The notes under the pieces: generated by a model
The model's database searches: none
Told to the model about the DNA's origin: nothing
Seen by the model: the letters and a program-made list of their open reading frames with translations, nothing else
Origin: CAZOKZ01 sp964580585
Lineage (GTDB): Bacteria; Sumerlaeota; Sumerlaeia; SLMS01; JAHLLQ01
Length of the DNA: 23,163 bases
Assembly: GCA_964580585.1 (NCBI GenBank)
Contig: CAZOKZ010000066.1
Span: 1-23,163, forward strand
Reading direction: 5' to 3'
Part shown: positions 7,549 to 15,900 of the stretch, piece by piece
Position numbering within the stretch: position 1 is the stretch's first letter
How the letters are laid out: every line of letters starts with the position of its first letter
Made by a program: the position numbers and the translations under genes

Positions 7549-7620
7549 TCATCAAGCCCTTTGCTGATGGAGTTTTGATTCGATTTCTGAAACTCTAGCT
7601 CTGGTCTAACCAAGATGGTG

Positions 7621-7685
7621 GGCGCCAACCAAATCTGAAATTGCCGAATGGCGGTTTTCGAGGCGGTTGGCGCTCCTGATTTTTA
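7621..7685 (+). terminator. Rho-independent terminator of copy 4
   Basis: GGCGCCAACC at 7621-7630 pairs with GGTTGGCGCT at 7665-7674 (ten pairs, one G-U). TGATTTTT follows. The loop is 34 nt. A short hairpin (CATCA with TGATG, 7550-7569) lies just after the stop codon, again giving a hairpin-then-terminator layout. Confidence 0.8.
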
Positions 7686-7974
7686 CCACTGGGAGAACGC
7701 GCGGGTGAACGACTCGAAATGATGCAATTGGCGTCGATATTAGAGTTGCCCGCGCGTGGGCCGGTTGCCCAAAGTGAAAAGTTAGCTTAGCGCGGTGACC
7801 AGTTCCCAACTGGCAGGTGGTTTTTGGTGAGAAATCCTTGGGGAATTGGCGAGAATTCGTTGCGCCGACTCTCATCGCGCATTTAGCCTCAACGATGCGG
7901 TTTGTCCCGGGCGTGTGGGATGGATGAACCGTGCATGTTTAAATTCCAATGTTTCTTTAGCGAGAGGTGTTCGC
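7686..7974. other. Non-coding region before the repeat protein, with inverted repeat
   Basis: No gene is convincing here. ACGCGCGGG at 7697-7705 is perfectly complementary to CCCGCGCGT at 7749-7757, with 43 nt between. This could be an operator or a long-looped hairpin. No clear -35/-10 pair was recognised. The frame of the downstream gene is open back to 7846, but that extension lacks a ribosome site and a plausible N-terminus. Confidence 0.35.
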
Positions 7975-10900
7975 GTGCGTAAAAAAACGAATCCCTTGAT
8001 AATCGGTATCCCCATCGCCGCGATATTGCTGGTGATCGTATTGGTCATGACGCAAACCGGCAAAGAACCCGTGGTGGAGGATACTGATTCCAAGGTAGAA
8101 AATGTCTCCAGTACAAATGGTGACGATGGCTCTGCATCAACCGATGCCGTGCCAACGCCGACTCCGGCGGCGATGGAGTTGAGTTCCGGTGGAGAGAAGG
8201 AAAAAGAGGAAACCATCGATTTGCCAGAAGGCATCAGCGGTCGGGTGTTGGATTTTGGAACGTTGAAGCCCATCGCTGGGGCGAGAATCACCAGCTACCT
8301 CTTTTCAGACGGTGTTTATACGATGTCGGATAATTATCCGCGCGTATTGGGAGAGACCGTCAGCGACGCAGAGGGTTTGTTCACGATCGATGAACCCGAG
8401 GCAATTGCTGCCAACGAAACGATTGGGCGTCGTGTTGAAAAAGAAGGTTACGAGTCGGTGATTATGATGTTCATTGGCGGTTCGTTACGCGACGATCCGG
8501 TGATTGCGACCTTTCGTTTGCACGAAGGCGGATCGATTTCCGGCTCTGTGTTGGATATTCGCGATGCCAAGCCCATTGAAAATGCCAGCGTGGGCGACAT
8601 CGTTGTGCGACGGGATCCGAGTCAGACGATTGTTGATCATGGCCCTTTTCCTTCGACGTGGACCACCACAAATACGGAGGGGCAGTTTACTCTGAAGGGC
8701 TTCAGCTCTGAGGTCACCGATAATCGAATCCCCGCCAAAGCCGAAGGCTTTGTGAATACGATTTCACGCGAGGCGGAAACAGGCGAATCCGGTGTGCGTA
8801 TCATGATGGCACCGAAGGAAGCCAGTTTGACCGGTATCGTTTATTTTGCCGATGGTTCGCCGGCTCCTGGGGTTAAAGTAACGTTGGATCTGCAACCCGA
8901 TCGAGTGGTGGAAATCGTCGATTCGATGCGCGAATCCCAGATGACGCATACGGGCGAAGATGGACGTTTCAGTTTCCCGGCGTTGCGCAGTGGCGCCTAT
9001 ACGGTGAAAGCCATCAAGGAAAACGCCTTTCAATTCGGTATTGGGTGCCAGACGTATAAGGACGTTGTCCTGTTGAAAAACCAGGACGCGGAAATTGAAC
9101 TGCAATTACCGGCTGCGGCACATGTGGAGGGTCGCTTTGTCGATGCAGACAGTGGCGAAGGCATTCCCGGTGTGCTGATGATTTCCGAACGTCCCTTCTA
9201 TATTGAAAACGATACTCCGCCCACGGTGGCGTCTGACGAAGATGGCCGGTTCAGCCTCGATGTCTGGGTGGACGATCTGATTCCGTGGGGCGATTCCGTG
9301 CGAATCGCCATTAAGATTCCACAACCGTGGTTGCCGCCCGAGGACGAAGACCGCTTTGGCGAAAATTACACCATTGCCCAGGACTACCTGTCGTTCAGTG
9401 GAATACGCTCGGGCGAGAGTGCCTTCGTAGAAGTTAAACTTCCCAAGGGTTTTACTGTTCGGGGACGTTTGTTTCAACCCGATGCAAAAACTCCGGCGGC
9501 CGATACAACGGTGTTCCATGGAAGCGACCGGGTGTTTGGCGATGTGACAACCGATGCGAATGGCGTGTTTGAAATCGTGGCCACTCCTGGCCGTGACTTG
9601 AAAATCGAAGCCGTTACCGATGAAGGTATCGGGGCGATGATCATTTCAAATGTAGGGTCGAGCGACGAAGAAATTGTCTTCGTGCTCCAGGCCTTCGGTA
9701 TGTTGAGCGGTACGGTGAAGTTGGACGACGACACTGGGGTGCCCGACATCGAAGTCGCCGTGCGGCGCGATATGGGGTACGACGATATTACGTCCGTGCT
9801 GCCGCCCGAGGAAGTTGTTTTCACGGATTCCGAAGGTGTTTGGACGATGGTGAAAGTCGCGCCAGGCGGCGGTCAGATGGAACTGCACCTTTCGCCGAGC
9901 AGCAAATATCCGGCTCCCGAGCCTCTGCGTTTTAACCTGGAGCCAGGCGGTGAATTGACGGATCTTAATTTCGTGCTCTCCGAAGGCGAAACGCTTCGTG
10001 GTTATGTTTACGACCGAAGCGGTCGTCCAATTCCAGAAGCGTTTGTCTATTCAAACGTGCGTGAGTTTGCTGCGAATACCGACGAAAGCGGGTATTTTGA
10101 AATACCTGGCATTCCGACGGCGATGTCGTTGGGCTTCCTGACGGCTTCTTCGCGCGGTTATCAGGAACAATCGATCAATAACGTTTATGTGCAAGACGGC
10201 GAAGTGACATTCCAACTTGCCAGTTTGGGCGCTATCACCGTAAAGGTCGAAGATTCCGAAGGCAATAAACTGTCCAATTACCGTGTTCGTGTGGGACGCG
10301 ACGTGGCCGGGCCGTTTGGCATGTATTACGAGTCGCTCGAAGAAAGTGTCGTGACCAGCCGTGCGGGAACGTACACACTCGAAGAATTGCCACCCGCGAA
10401 ATACACGTTTGAAGTAGCCGAGTTGGGTCGCGATAGTAATTACACGGGCAGAAAAGGGACGTTGGTTTACGAATACGATCCCGAACAGGGCGATCAAACC
10501 GTGACCGTCACGTTGAAAGACGGTATCATGCTCAATGGAATCGTCGTTGCCGAGGATGGTGGAGGTCCGGTTCCTCAAGCTCCAGTTTGGTTGCTGAATC
10601 CGCCTCTGGGTCTCGAACAAACGGTCTTCCGATCCCCGTCGTTCACTTCACGTTACGAGGTAACGGCAGACGACGAAGGTCGTTTCTCAATTGGCCCGCT
10701 GGAAGCTGGAGATTATGAATTGCAGTCGGCTATTGGAACATTAACGTCGGGCAAAGTTGTTGTCAGCCTTATTTCCAACGAACAACCGCCGGTAATCCTT
10801 ACCATGAAAAACGCCCCCCGAGTGTTTGGTAATGTGATTTCGGACACTGGCCGTCCCGCACGTCGCGCGTCGTTGTATTTCTCCATGAATACACGTGAAG

Positions 10901-11604
10901 CAGGTGGCGAATCGATAATGGTCAAGGATGGAACGTACGAAAAAATCCTGCCCGATGCCGGGACTTGGACAATTGCAGCCAGCGAGGATAATTCCAAGAA
11001 TCACGCGAGCCAGATCGTCACCATTGGATTGGGCGAATCCAAGGAAGTAACCTTCGATTTCTCCTCCCAGGTGACGTTGCATGGAACGATCTTCGTCAAC
11101 GACCAGCCACGCTACAACATGACCGGCGTTTCGGTGATGAGCGACACGGGTAATCACACGTACTTGTTGCCGGAAGATGCAGGGGCGCGAGAGTATTCGG
11201 CCAAGGTATTCCCAGGCGATGTGCGAGTTTATTACAGCGAAAACCAAATTCAAGTGCCGTTGGACCAAACGTTTACCGTGAACAGCGGCCAGGAAACACA
11301 GCGCAAAGATATTTCGTTGTACCTTTCCGACATGACCGTGCATGCCTCTACCAGCGAGCAGTTGTTTCAGGGTGGAATTTTGTCCCTCTGGAAGTCGGTG
11401 GACGGTAAAGACGTCAAGATTCTCGATAACGTGAACATGGATCGCGATACGTTACGGTTCCCCTCAATGCCAGATGGAACGTACCGGGCGATTCTGACGC
11501 GCGATGGTGTTGATATTGGTACGTCAGATTGGACGACGATTTATTTCAACCAACCGGTGAATCAATTGACGATCCAGATTGAACCCGAAACAGGCGCGAA
11601 TTGA
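7975..11604 (+). CDS. Membrane-anchored multi-repeat protein with carboxypeptidase-regulatory-like domains
   Basis: A 1209-residue protein. I chose the GTG at 7975 because GAGAGG lies 7 nt upstream (7962-7967) and the first residues (VRKKTNP) then lead straight into a membrane segment at about 7-25. An acidic, Ser/Thr/Pro-rich linker to about residue 85 follows. The rest is about eleven related beta-sandwich repeats of roughly 90-110 residues. Typical repeat signatures are 'G.V.D..G.P...A.V' near the start and 'T.DEDGRFSF..L..G.Y.V' near the end, as in CarboxypepD_reg-like or transthyretin-like folds. No catalytic domain is visible. It most likely sits in the cell envelope with its repeats in the periplasm or outside, as a structural, adhesive or glycan-binding scaffold. 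It follows the amylases but has its own upstream region, so a link to starch use is only a guess. Confidence 0.85.
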   Translation: MRKKTNPLIIGIPIAAILLVIVLVMTQTGKEPVVEDTDSKVENVSSTNGDDGSASTDAVPTPTPAAMELSSGGEKEKEETIDLPEGISGRVLDFGTLKPIAGARITSYLFSDGVYTMSDNYPRVLGETVSDAEGLFTIDEPEAIAANETIGRRVEKEGYESVIMMFIGGSLRDDPVIATFRLHEGGSISGSVLDIRDAKPIENASVGDIVVRRDPSQTIVDHGPFPSTWTTTNTEGQFTLKGFSSEVTDNRIPAKAEGFVNTISREAETGESGVRIMMAPKEASLTGIVYFADGSPAPGVKVTLDLQPDRVVEIVDSMRESQMTHTGEDGRFSFPALRSGAYTVKAIKENAFQFGIGCQTYKDVVLLKNQDAEIELQLPAAAHVEGRFVDADSGEGIPGVLMISERPFYIENDTPPTVASDEDGRFSLDVWVDDLIPWGDSVRIAIKIPQPWLPPEDEDRFGENYTIAQDYLSFSGIRSGESAFVEVKLPKGFTVRGRLFQPDAKTPAADTTVFHGSDRVFGDVTTDANGVFEIVATPGRDLKIEAVTDEGIGAMIISNVGSSDEEIVFVLQAFGMLSGTVKLDDDTGVPDIEVAVRRDMGYDDITSVLPPEEVVFTDSEGVWTMVKVAPGGGQMELHLSPSSKYPAPEPLRFNLEPGGELTDLNFVLSEGETLRGYVYDRSGRPIPEAFVYSNVREFAANTDESGYFEIPGIPTAMSLGFLTASSRGYQEQSINNVYVQDGEVTFQLASLGAITVKVEDSEGNKLSNYRVRVGRDVAGPFGMYYESLEESVVTSRAGTYTLEELPPAKYTFEVAELGRDSNYTGRKGTLVYEYDPEQGDQTVTVTLKDGIMLNGIVVAEDGGGPVPQAPVWLLNPPLGLEQTVFRSPSFTSRYEVTADDEGRFSIGPLEAGDYELQSAIGTLTSGKVVVSLISNEQPPVILTMKNAPRVFGNVISDTGRPARRASLYFSMNTREAGGESIMVKDGTYEKILPDAGTWTIAASEDNSKNHASQIVTIGLGESKEVTFDFSSQVTLHGTIFVNDQPRYNMTGVSVMSDTGNHTYLLPEDAGAREYSAKVFPGDVRVYYSENQIQVPLDQTFTVNSGQETQRKDISLYLSDMTVHASTSEQLFQGGILSLWKSVDGKDVKILDNVNMDRDTLRFPSMPDGTYRAILTRDGVDIGTSDWTTIYFNQPVNQLTIQIEPETGAN

Positions 11605-11630
11605 TTTCAGCCCATCCAAACGATAAACCC

Positions 11631-11671
11631 ACATCCCGGGCGGCTATTGGCTGTCCGGGATGTTTGTTTTT
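11631..11671 (+). terminator. Terminator after the repeat protein
   Basis: ACATCCCGG at 11631-11639 is complementary to CCGGGATGT at 11655-11663. TTGTTTTT follows. It separates the repeat-protein gene from the SGNH/TPR gene. Confidence 0.85.
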
Positions 11672-11780
11672 GGCGCTCGCAGAAAAGAGCAAGATTCTCC
11701 CTTGAGTTACCCCCCACCATCTGATGCCATTGAAATTCCGAGCGATAGACGCTCTCTATTTTCTTTGTCCGTAAGAGTAT

Positions 11781-14375
11781 ATGAGCGAGCAAACACCCGA
11801 ATCATCCTCCCATGTTCCGAGCACTGCCGATCGATTGAAGAGTAAGCGTTGCCAGGAAACGCGCGCCAGAGGGCCGCGTGGACGGCGCCTTTGGTTATTT
11901 CGTTTTGTAGCCTTGGTGATTGTTCCCGCATTTTTTTTGCTGCTGCTCGAATTGGTTTTGCGGCTCGTGTCCTATGGATACGACACGCATTTTGTAGAAT
12001 ATGCGGAAGTTCAGGGTGAAAAGGTCATCCGCGATAATCCCGCGTTTGCCTGGCGCTTTTTTTCTCCGGGTGCGGCACGTCATCCGCAAAGTTTTCGACT
12101 GCCAGCCCAAAAAGCGGAAAAAACAATTCGCATCGTCTTATTGGGGGAATCGGCGGCAATGGGGGATCCCGAGCCAGCTTTTGGTATGGCACGGGAGCTG
12201 GAAGTTATGCTCGAAAAAAAATACCCTGACACGGATTTTGAAGTGTGGAACACAGGTGTCGTCGCGATCAGTTCCCACGTTGTCCGTGAAATTGCCGACG
12301 ATTGCACCGAGCATGAACCGGATATCTATATTAGTTATATTGGAAACAACGAAGTTGTTGGGCCCTATGGGCCGGGGACGGCTTTTAGCCCATTATCGAA
12401 GAGTTTATCCGTTATTCGATTTAATATGTTTCTTAAATCGACGCGTACGGGGCAGTTACTTAATAAAGTAGCTACTTCGATAGGTGTCGCGGCCAAGGCT
12501 CCTCAAGAGTGGAAAGGCATGGAGCTGTTTATTAATAACCATGTAACAGCCGACTCGCCTCGATTACAAGTGACTTATTCTCACTTCCGCAATAACCTGA
12601 ATGCGATCGTGCATTCCGCGCAATCGGCACATGTACCAATGCTGATGTGTACCGTTGGGAGTAATTTACGAGACTGTGCGCCATTTGGATCGAGTCATCG
12701 TGAAGACCTTGCCAGCACGGAAAAAACAAAATGGGAATCCTTGTTTAATCAAGGCGATGAATTGCAGAAAAAAGGCGATTGGGAAAAGGCCATTGAACAA
12801 TTCAACGCTGCCCTGGAAATCGATGATCGGTTTGCAGATCTGTCCTACCGTTTAGGTCAATGTTATTTGGCGCTGGGCGAGCCGGAGAAAGCCAAAGAAT
12901 ATTATTTGGCTGCTCGTGAATTAGACACACTAAGATTTCGTGCTGAAAATGGTATTAATAATACAACGAGAGAAGTTGCTTTGAAATACGAAGGGCAGGG
13001 AGTCACCTTGCTCGATATCGAAAAAATTATGGAAGACGCCAGTCCGAATGGAATACCGGGTCGCGAACTTTTCTGGGAACATGTTCACATGACGTTCGAG
13101 GGTAATTATGTTATTGCTTCGGCGATGATGGGTGAACTGGATAAAATTCTGGCAAACCATTTTCCCGAAGTCCAACCAGCACAAGATGAATTGCCATCGA
13201 TCGAAGAATGTAAATTTCTGCTGGGTTATAATGATTACATGCATTTGCGCATCGTGGACGATGTGCTGACTCGCATGAAAGCTCCACCGTTTACTTATCA
13301 ATCGAATTATCAGGACGAAGTCGTTCGATATATCGATACGTCGCGATTGCTGGCCGATGCGCGTCGTCCGCCTGCGTTGAAAAAGTTCATCGAGCAATAT
13401 AAAGAAGCACTCGATAAACGAGGATTCGATTGGCGGATGCTGAGCAGTTTATCCGAATTTTATTTTTTCATCGATGATTTTCAAAAATCCGCCGAGACCA
13501 TGGAACAAGTCGTTGAATACATGCCAAATTATCATGGTGGATTAAGTAATTTAGGTGTTGCCTATGATAAAATGGAACGCTATGAAGACGCAATTGCGGC
13601 TTATCGAAAATGTAGAGAGCGCAATTATTATGCAAGAGATGTTCGTATGTGGGAAGGTCAGGCGCTGGCGCATCTGGAGAAATATGACGAAGCGTTTATT
13701 ATATATGAATCGGAAGCGGATTTCCATTCCATTCCAGCAAAAAGCGACCGTGAAATGGGAGAAATTCTTCTTCAGAAAAATAGATTGGACGATGCCAAAC
13801 GATATTTGGAACGTTCACTGGAAAAAGACAGCACAGAGCCTGCGACTTATAAACTCCTAAGTAAACTTTACGAAGCATTAGGCAAACCGGCACGTGCGAA
13901 AGATTACGCTGCGAAAGCGGAAGAATTGACGCCCGCCGATGCAATCGGGGAAGAAACAACAGCGGGGATTGCCTTGTTACAAAAAGGTAAACTCGAAGAG
14001 GCGATTGCATATTTTGAAGAATTGCTTGGTCGCGAACCAGAAGACGCGGTGGCGTGGAATCATTTGGCAATAGCATTGGCGTCTTCCGGTCGCGTGAACG
14101 ATGCGGAAGAAGCGTGGATTGAAAGTTTGCGCCTTCGCCCGGATTACCACGAAGCGTACAATAATTACGGAGTTTTGCTGAAAGGGAGAGGCGAATTGGA
14201 TAAAGCCATTTGGCATTTTCAAAAAGCCTTTGAACTGTCGCCCGGCTATGCCGATGCACGTATTAATTTAGAAAATACATTAAAACAAAAAGCTTATCTG
14301 GAATCGAAGCCCCAGGAATCCAATGAGCAACAAAAAGGATTCTTACCCATTCCACTGGGACCGGTTAATGAATAA
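11781..14375 (+). CDS. Membrane-anchored SGNH-hydrolase-like protein with TPR repeats
   Basis: An 864-residue protein. A basic N-terminus (residues 20-37) precedes a membrane helix at about 39-62, so the bulk is probably periplasmic. The SGNH hydrolase-like domain has block I LLGESAAMG (nucleophile candidate Ser124), block II WNTGV at 156-160 (Gly159), block III GNNE at 188-191 (GxND is usual), and a late EHVHMTF with candidate catalytic His434 or His436. Between blocks III and V, at about 318-385, two TPR units are inserted in the hydrolase domain. From about residue 485 a long helical TPR array runs nearly to the C-terminus. SGNH/TPR proteins of this type are known in PVC-like bacteria; possible roles are deacylation of surface glycans or scaffolding of envelope complexes. 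The ribosome site before the ATG is weak (AAGAG at 11773). Confidence 0.85.
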   Translation: MSEQTPESSSHVPSTADRLKSKRCQETRARGPRGRRLWLFRFVALVIVPAFFLLLLELVLRLVSYGYDTHFVEYAEVQGEKVIRDNPAFAWRFFSPGAARHPQSFRLPAQKAEKTIRIVLLGESAAMGDPEPAFGMARELEVMLEKKYPDTDFEVWNTGVVAISSHVVREIADDCTEHEPDIYISYIGNNEVVGPYGPGTAFSPLSKSLSVIRFNMFLKSTRTGQLLNKVATSIGVAAKAPQEWKGMELFINNHVTADSPRLQVTYSHFRNNLNAIVHSAQSAHVPMLMCTVGSNLRDCAPFGSSHREDLASTEKTKWESLFNQGDELQKKGDWEKAIEQFNAALEIDDRFADLSYRLGQCYLALGEPEKAKEYYLAARELDTLRFRAENGINNTTREVALKYEGQGVTLLDIEKIMEDASPNGIPGRELFWEHVHMTFEGNYVIASAMMGELDKILANHFPEVQPAQDELPSIEECKFLLGYNDYMHLRIVDDVLTRMKAPPFTYQSNYQDEVVRYIDTSRLLADARRPPALKKFIEQYKEALDKRGFDWRMLSSLSEFYFFIDDFQKSAETMEQVVEYMPNYHGGLSNLGVAYDKMERYEDAIAAYRKCRERNYYARDVRMWEGQALAHLEKYDEAFIIYESEADFHSIPAKSDREMGEILLQKNRLDDAKRYLERSLEKDSTEPATYKLLSKLYEALGKPARAKDYAAKAEELTPADAIGEETTAGIALLQKGKLEEAIAYFEELLGREPEDAVAWNHLAIALASSGRVNDAEEAWIESLRLRPDYHEAYNNYGVLLKGRGELDKAIWHFQKAFELSPGYADARINLENTLKQKAYLESKPQESNEQQKGFLPIPLGPVNE

Positions 14376-14393
14376 ACTTATCCGCCTCGCGTA

Positions 14394-14717
14394 TTACACA
14401 TCATCTTTTTCATCGACCAACGCAGCAACTTCCGATTGTCGCTGAATCCATCTGCGCAGACTTAGGAAACGTTTAAACCCATACACGTGGATTGCGATTC
14501 CGCCAACAATAGAAAGTATTCCTACAATACGCGTCACCTGTCCTGTTTCAAACCTTAATAAGAATACTCCCAGGCCAACGCATGCCAAACCGGTGCGGAA
14601 GTACGCCAGCATTGTGCGTTCGTTCGCCATGTGGGTACGTTCATTTGCCAGACTGGTGCGATCCTGCGCCAATCGATCGGATAACTTCAATTCGTTCGAT
14701 GAAGGTTCGCGAGTCAT
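14394..14717 (-). CDS. DUF202 family small membrane protein
   Basis: 107 residues. A polar N-terminal half holds a duplicated heptad-like motif (LANERTHMANERTMLAYFRT), which leads into the DUF202-type sequence and two membrane helices (about residues 44-60 and 65-82). The function of the family is not established. The frame is open upstream to 14741, but an AAGG ribosome site overlaps the trmB stop codon at 14724-14728 and points to the ATG at 14717. It would therefore be translated right after, and probably coupled to, trmB. Its 3' end converges on the SGNH/TPR gene with an 18-nt gap and no visible terminator. Confidence 0.8.
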   Translation of the reverse strand: MTREPSSNELKLSDRLAQDRTSLANERTHMANERTMLAYFRTGLACVGLGVFLLRFETGQVTRIVGILSIVGGIAIHVYGFKRFLSLRRWIQRQSEVAALVDEKDDV

Positions 14718-14725
14718 GAGATACC

Positions 14726-15364
14726 TTATTTGCGACGCCAATGTTGGTAATGAAGCGGATGCCCTTTTTCGCGCGCTTTGCGTTGAAAGTTTGTTTCGTA
14801 GTCGTTTTCAATCGGGTCGATATCGATTCGGCGTTCTTCGACTAGTTCCAATTGAGTTGCTGCGCCGAGAACCTGGCAGATGACCTCGAAATATTCCGTC
14901 ACATCCGTCTTCATAAATAAATCGCCCCCGGATTTCAACGTACGTTCCAACATGGGGACGATTTCCGGGCGCCACAAACGCCGTTTGTGATGACGTGTCT
15001 TTGGCCATGGGTCGCTATAATAAATATGATACGCATCCACCGAGGCATCGCCGGGATAATCGGTCAGAAAATACAACGCGTCGCATCGCAGCAACCGTAC
15101 ATTTGGAATTCCCAGACGACGGCATTTGTCATTCGTGCGATAAACTTCCGAACCTTCTTTATCCATGCCAAACAAATTGATGTCCGGGTTGTCCTGGGCA
15201 TATCGGGAAAGAAAATACCCGCTGCCAATGCCGACTTCGATTTCAACCCGGCCCGGGCGACCGAAAATGGCTTCCCAATCGAGAGGTTTGTTCAACATCG
15301 CCAGATCGACAATGCAAGTTTCTGGCAACGTGACCGGTGTTTCAGGGGGACGTTCATTTGACAT
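14726..15364 (-). CDS. trmB: tRNA (guanine-N7)-methyltransferase
   Basis: A 212-residue SAM-dependent enzyme that methylates guanosine 46 in the variable loop of tRNAs. The SAM-binding motif EVGIGSGYFL is near residues 43-52. The family signature SDPWPKTRHHKRRL lies at about 117-130, and TNFQRKAREKGHPLH is near the C-terminus, as is usual for TrmB. Length is normal. No clear Shine-Dalgarno is seen before the ATG at 15364. The DUF202 gene follows 8 nt after its stop. The family assignment is secure. Confidence 0.95.
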   Translation of the reverse strand: MSNERPPETPVTLPETCIVDLAMLNKPLDWEAIFGRPGRVEIEVGIGSGYFLSRYAQDNPDINLFGMDKEGSEVYRTNDKCRRLGIPNVRLLRCDALYFLTDYPGDASVDAYHIYYSDPWPKTRHHKRRLWRPEIVPMLERTLKSGGDLFMKTDVTEYFEVICQVLGAATQLELVEERRIDIDPIENDYETNFQRKAREKGHPLHYQHWRRK

Positions 15365-15390
15365 GATAATTTGACCACAAAATATTAGAA

Positions 15391-15416
15391 TAAAACAAGG
15401 CGAAGGGCTTCGCTTC
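15391..15416 (-). terminator. Weak candidate terminator between the small hypothetical gene and trmB
   Basis: Read on the - strand, GCGAA and TTCGC form a 5-bp stem with a GCCC loop, flanked by AA and TT, and GTTTTATT follows. The stem is short with a bulge. It may be a weak terminator or chance. Confidence 0.25.
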
Positions 15417-15477
15417 TATACGGCGAAAGATTTCGAATGAATCGGGTAAAGACAAAGGCGGTTCTATTCTTTGCCTT

Positions 15478-15846
15478 CTATCCCGCTTTTGGTCCCGAGA
15501 CGAATTCCTGAACGTTGCCACGCGTGATGACACATTCGGGAACGGCCTGGATGATTTGCCAGGCGCAAAACCCGAGGAATCGTTTGACGGCATCGGTACG
15601 TTCGGGGGCGGCGAGGACCTCGAGTCCGATGGTGACTTCGCCTTCCTTCTCGGTCATTTTGACGAAGAAGTTTTTGGGGAAATCGCGCTCGACGATCAGA
15701 CTGCGCACCAGCAGCGACCGTTTATCCGAACTGAGGTAGCATTCCGGGGCGCGGAAATGACAACCGCCTTCGTGTAATTCAAGCGGTTTAAACGCCAGCC
15801 AGATATCTTCGACAGTGATCGGACCTTCAAGGACAAGATGCGGCAT
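15478..15846 (-). CDS. Hypothetical protein, 122 aa
   Basis: I do not recognise a family. The protein is small, soluble and mixed alpha/beta in character, with no signal peptide or membrane segment. Visible features are a central stretch FRAPECYLSSDKRSLLVRSLIVER, FPKNFFVKM, and a C-terminal helical part containing CAWQIIQAVPECVITRG. A GGAG at moderate distance precedes the ATG. It lies 54 nt after the aminopeptidase gene in the same direction, so it is probably co-transcribed. Reality as a gene rests on this start, the operon-like placement and protein-like composition; a PilZ-like or other small beta fold is possible but not shown. Confidence 0.7.
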   Translation of the reverse strand: MPHLVLEGPITVEDIWLAFKPLELHEGGCHFRAPECYLSSDKRSLLVRSLIVERDFPKNFFVKMTEKEGEVTIGLEVLAAPERTDAVKRFLGFCAWQIIQAVPECVITRGNVQEFVSGPKAG

Positions 15847-15900
15847 GAGCGAGGACTCCGGTTTTGTTCCATTGGAAATGAGCGTGTCGAATTGTGGCGC

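Noticed and set aside
1..7685. Tandem array as a composite transposon or insertion sequence product
   Set aside because: No transposase, terminal inverted repeats or target duplications were seen; duplication by recombination is enough.
7846..7974. 43-codon extension of the repeat-protein gene
   Set aside because: No ribosome site; the GTG at 7975 has one and leads straight into the membrane segment.
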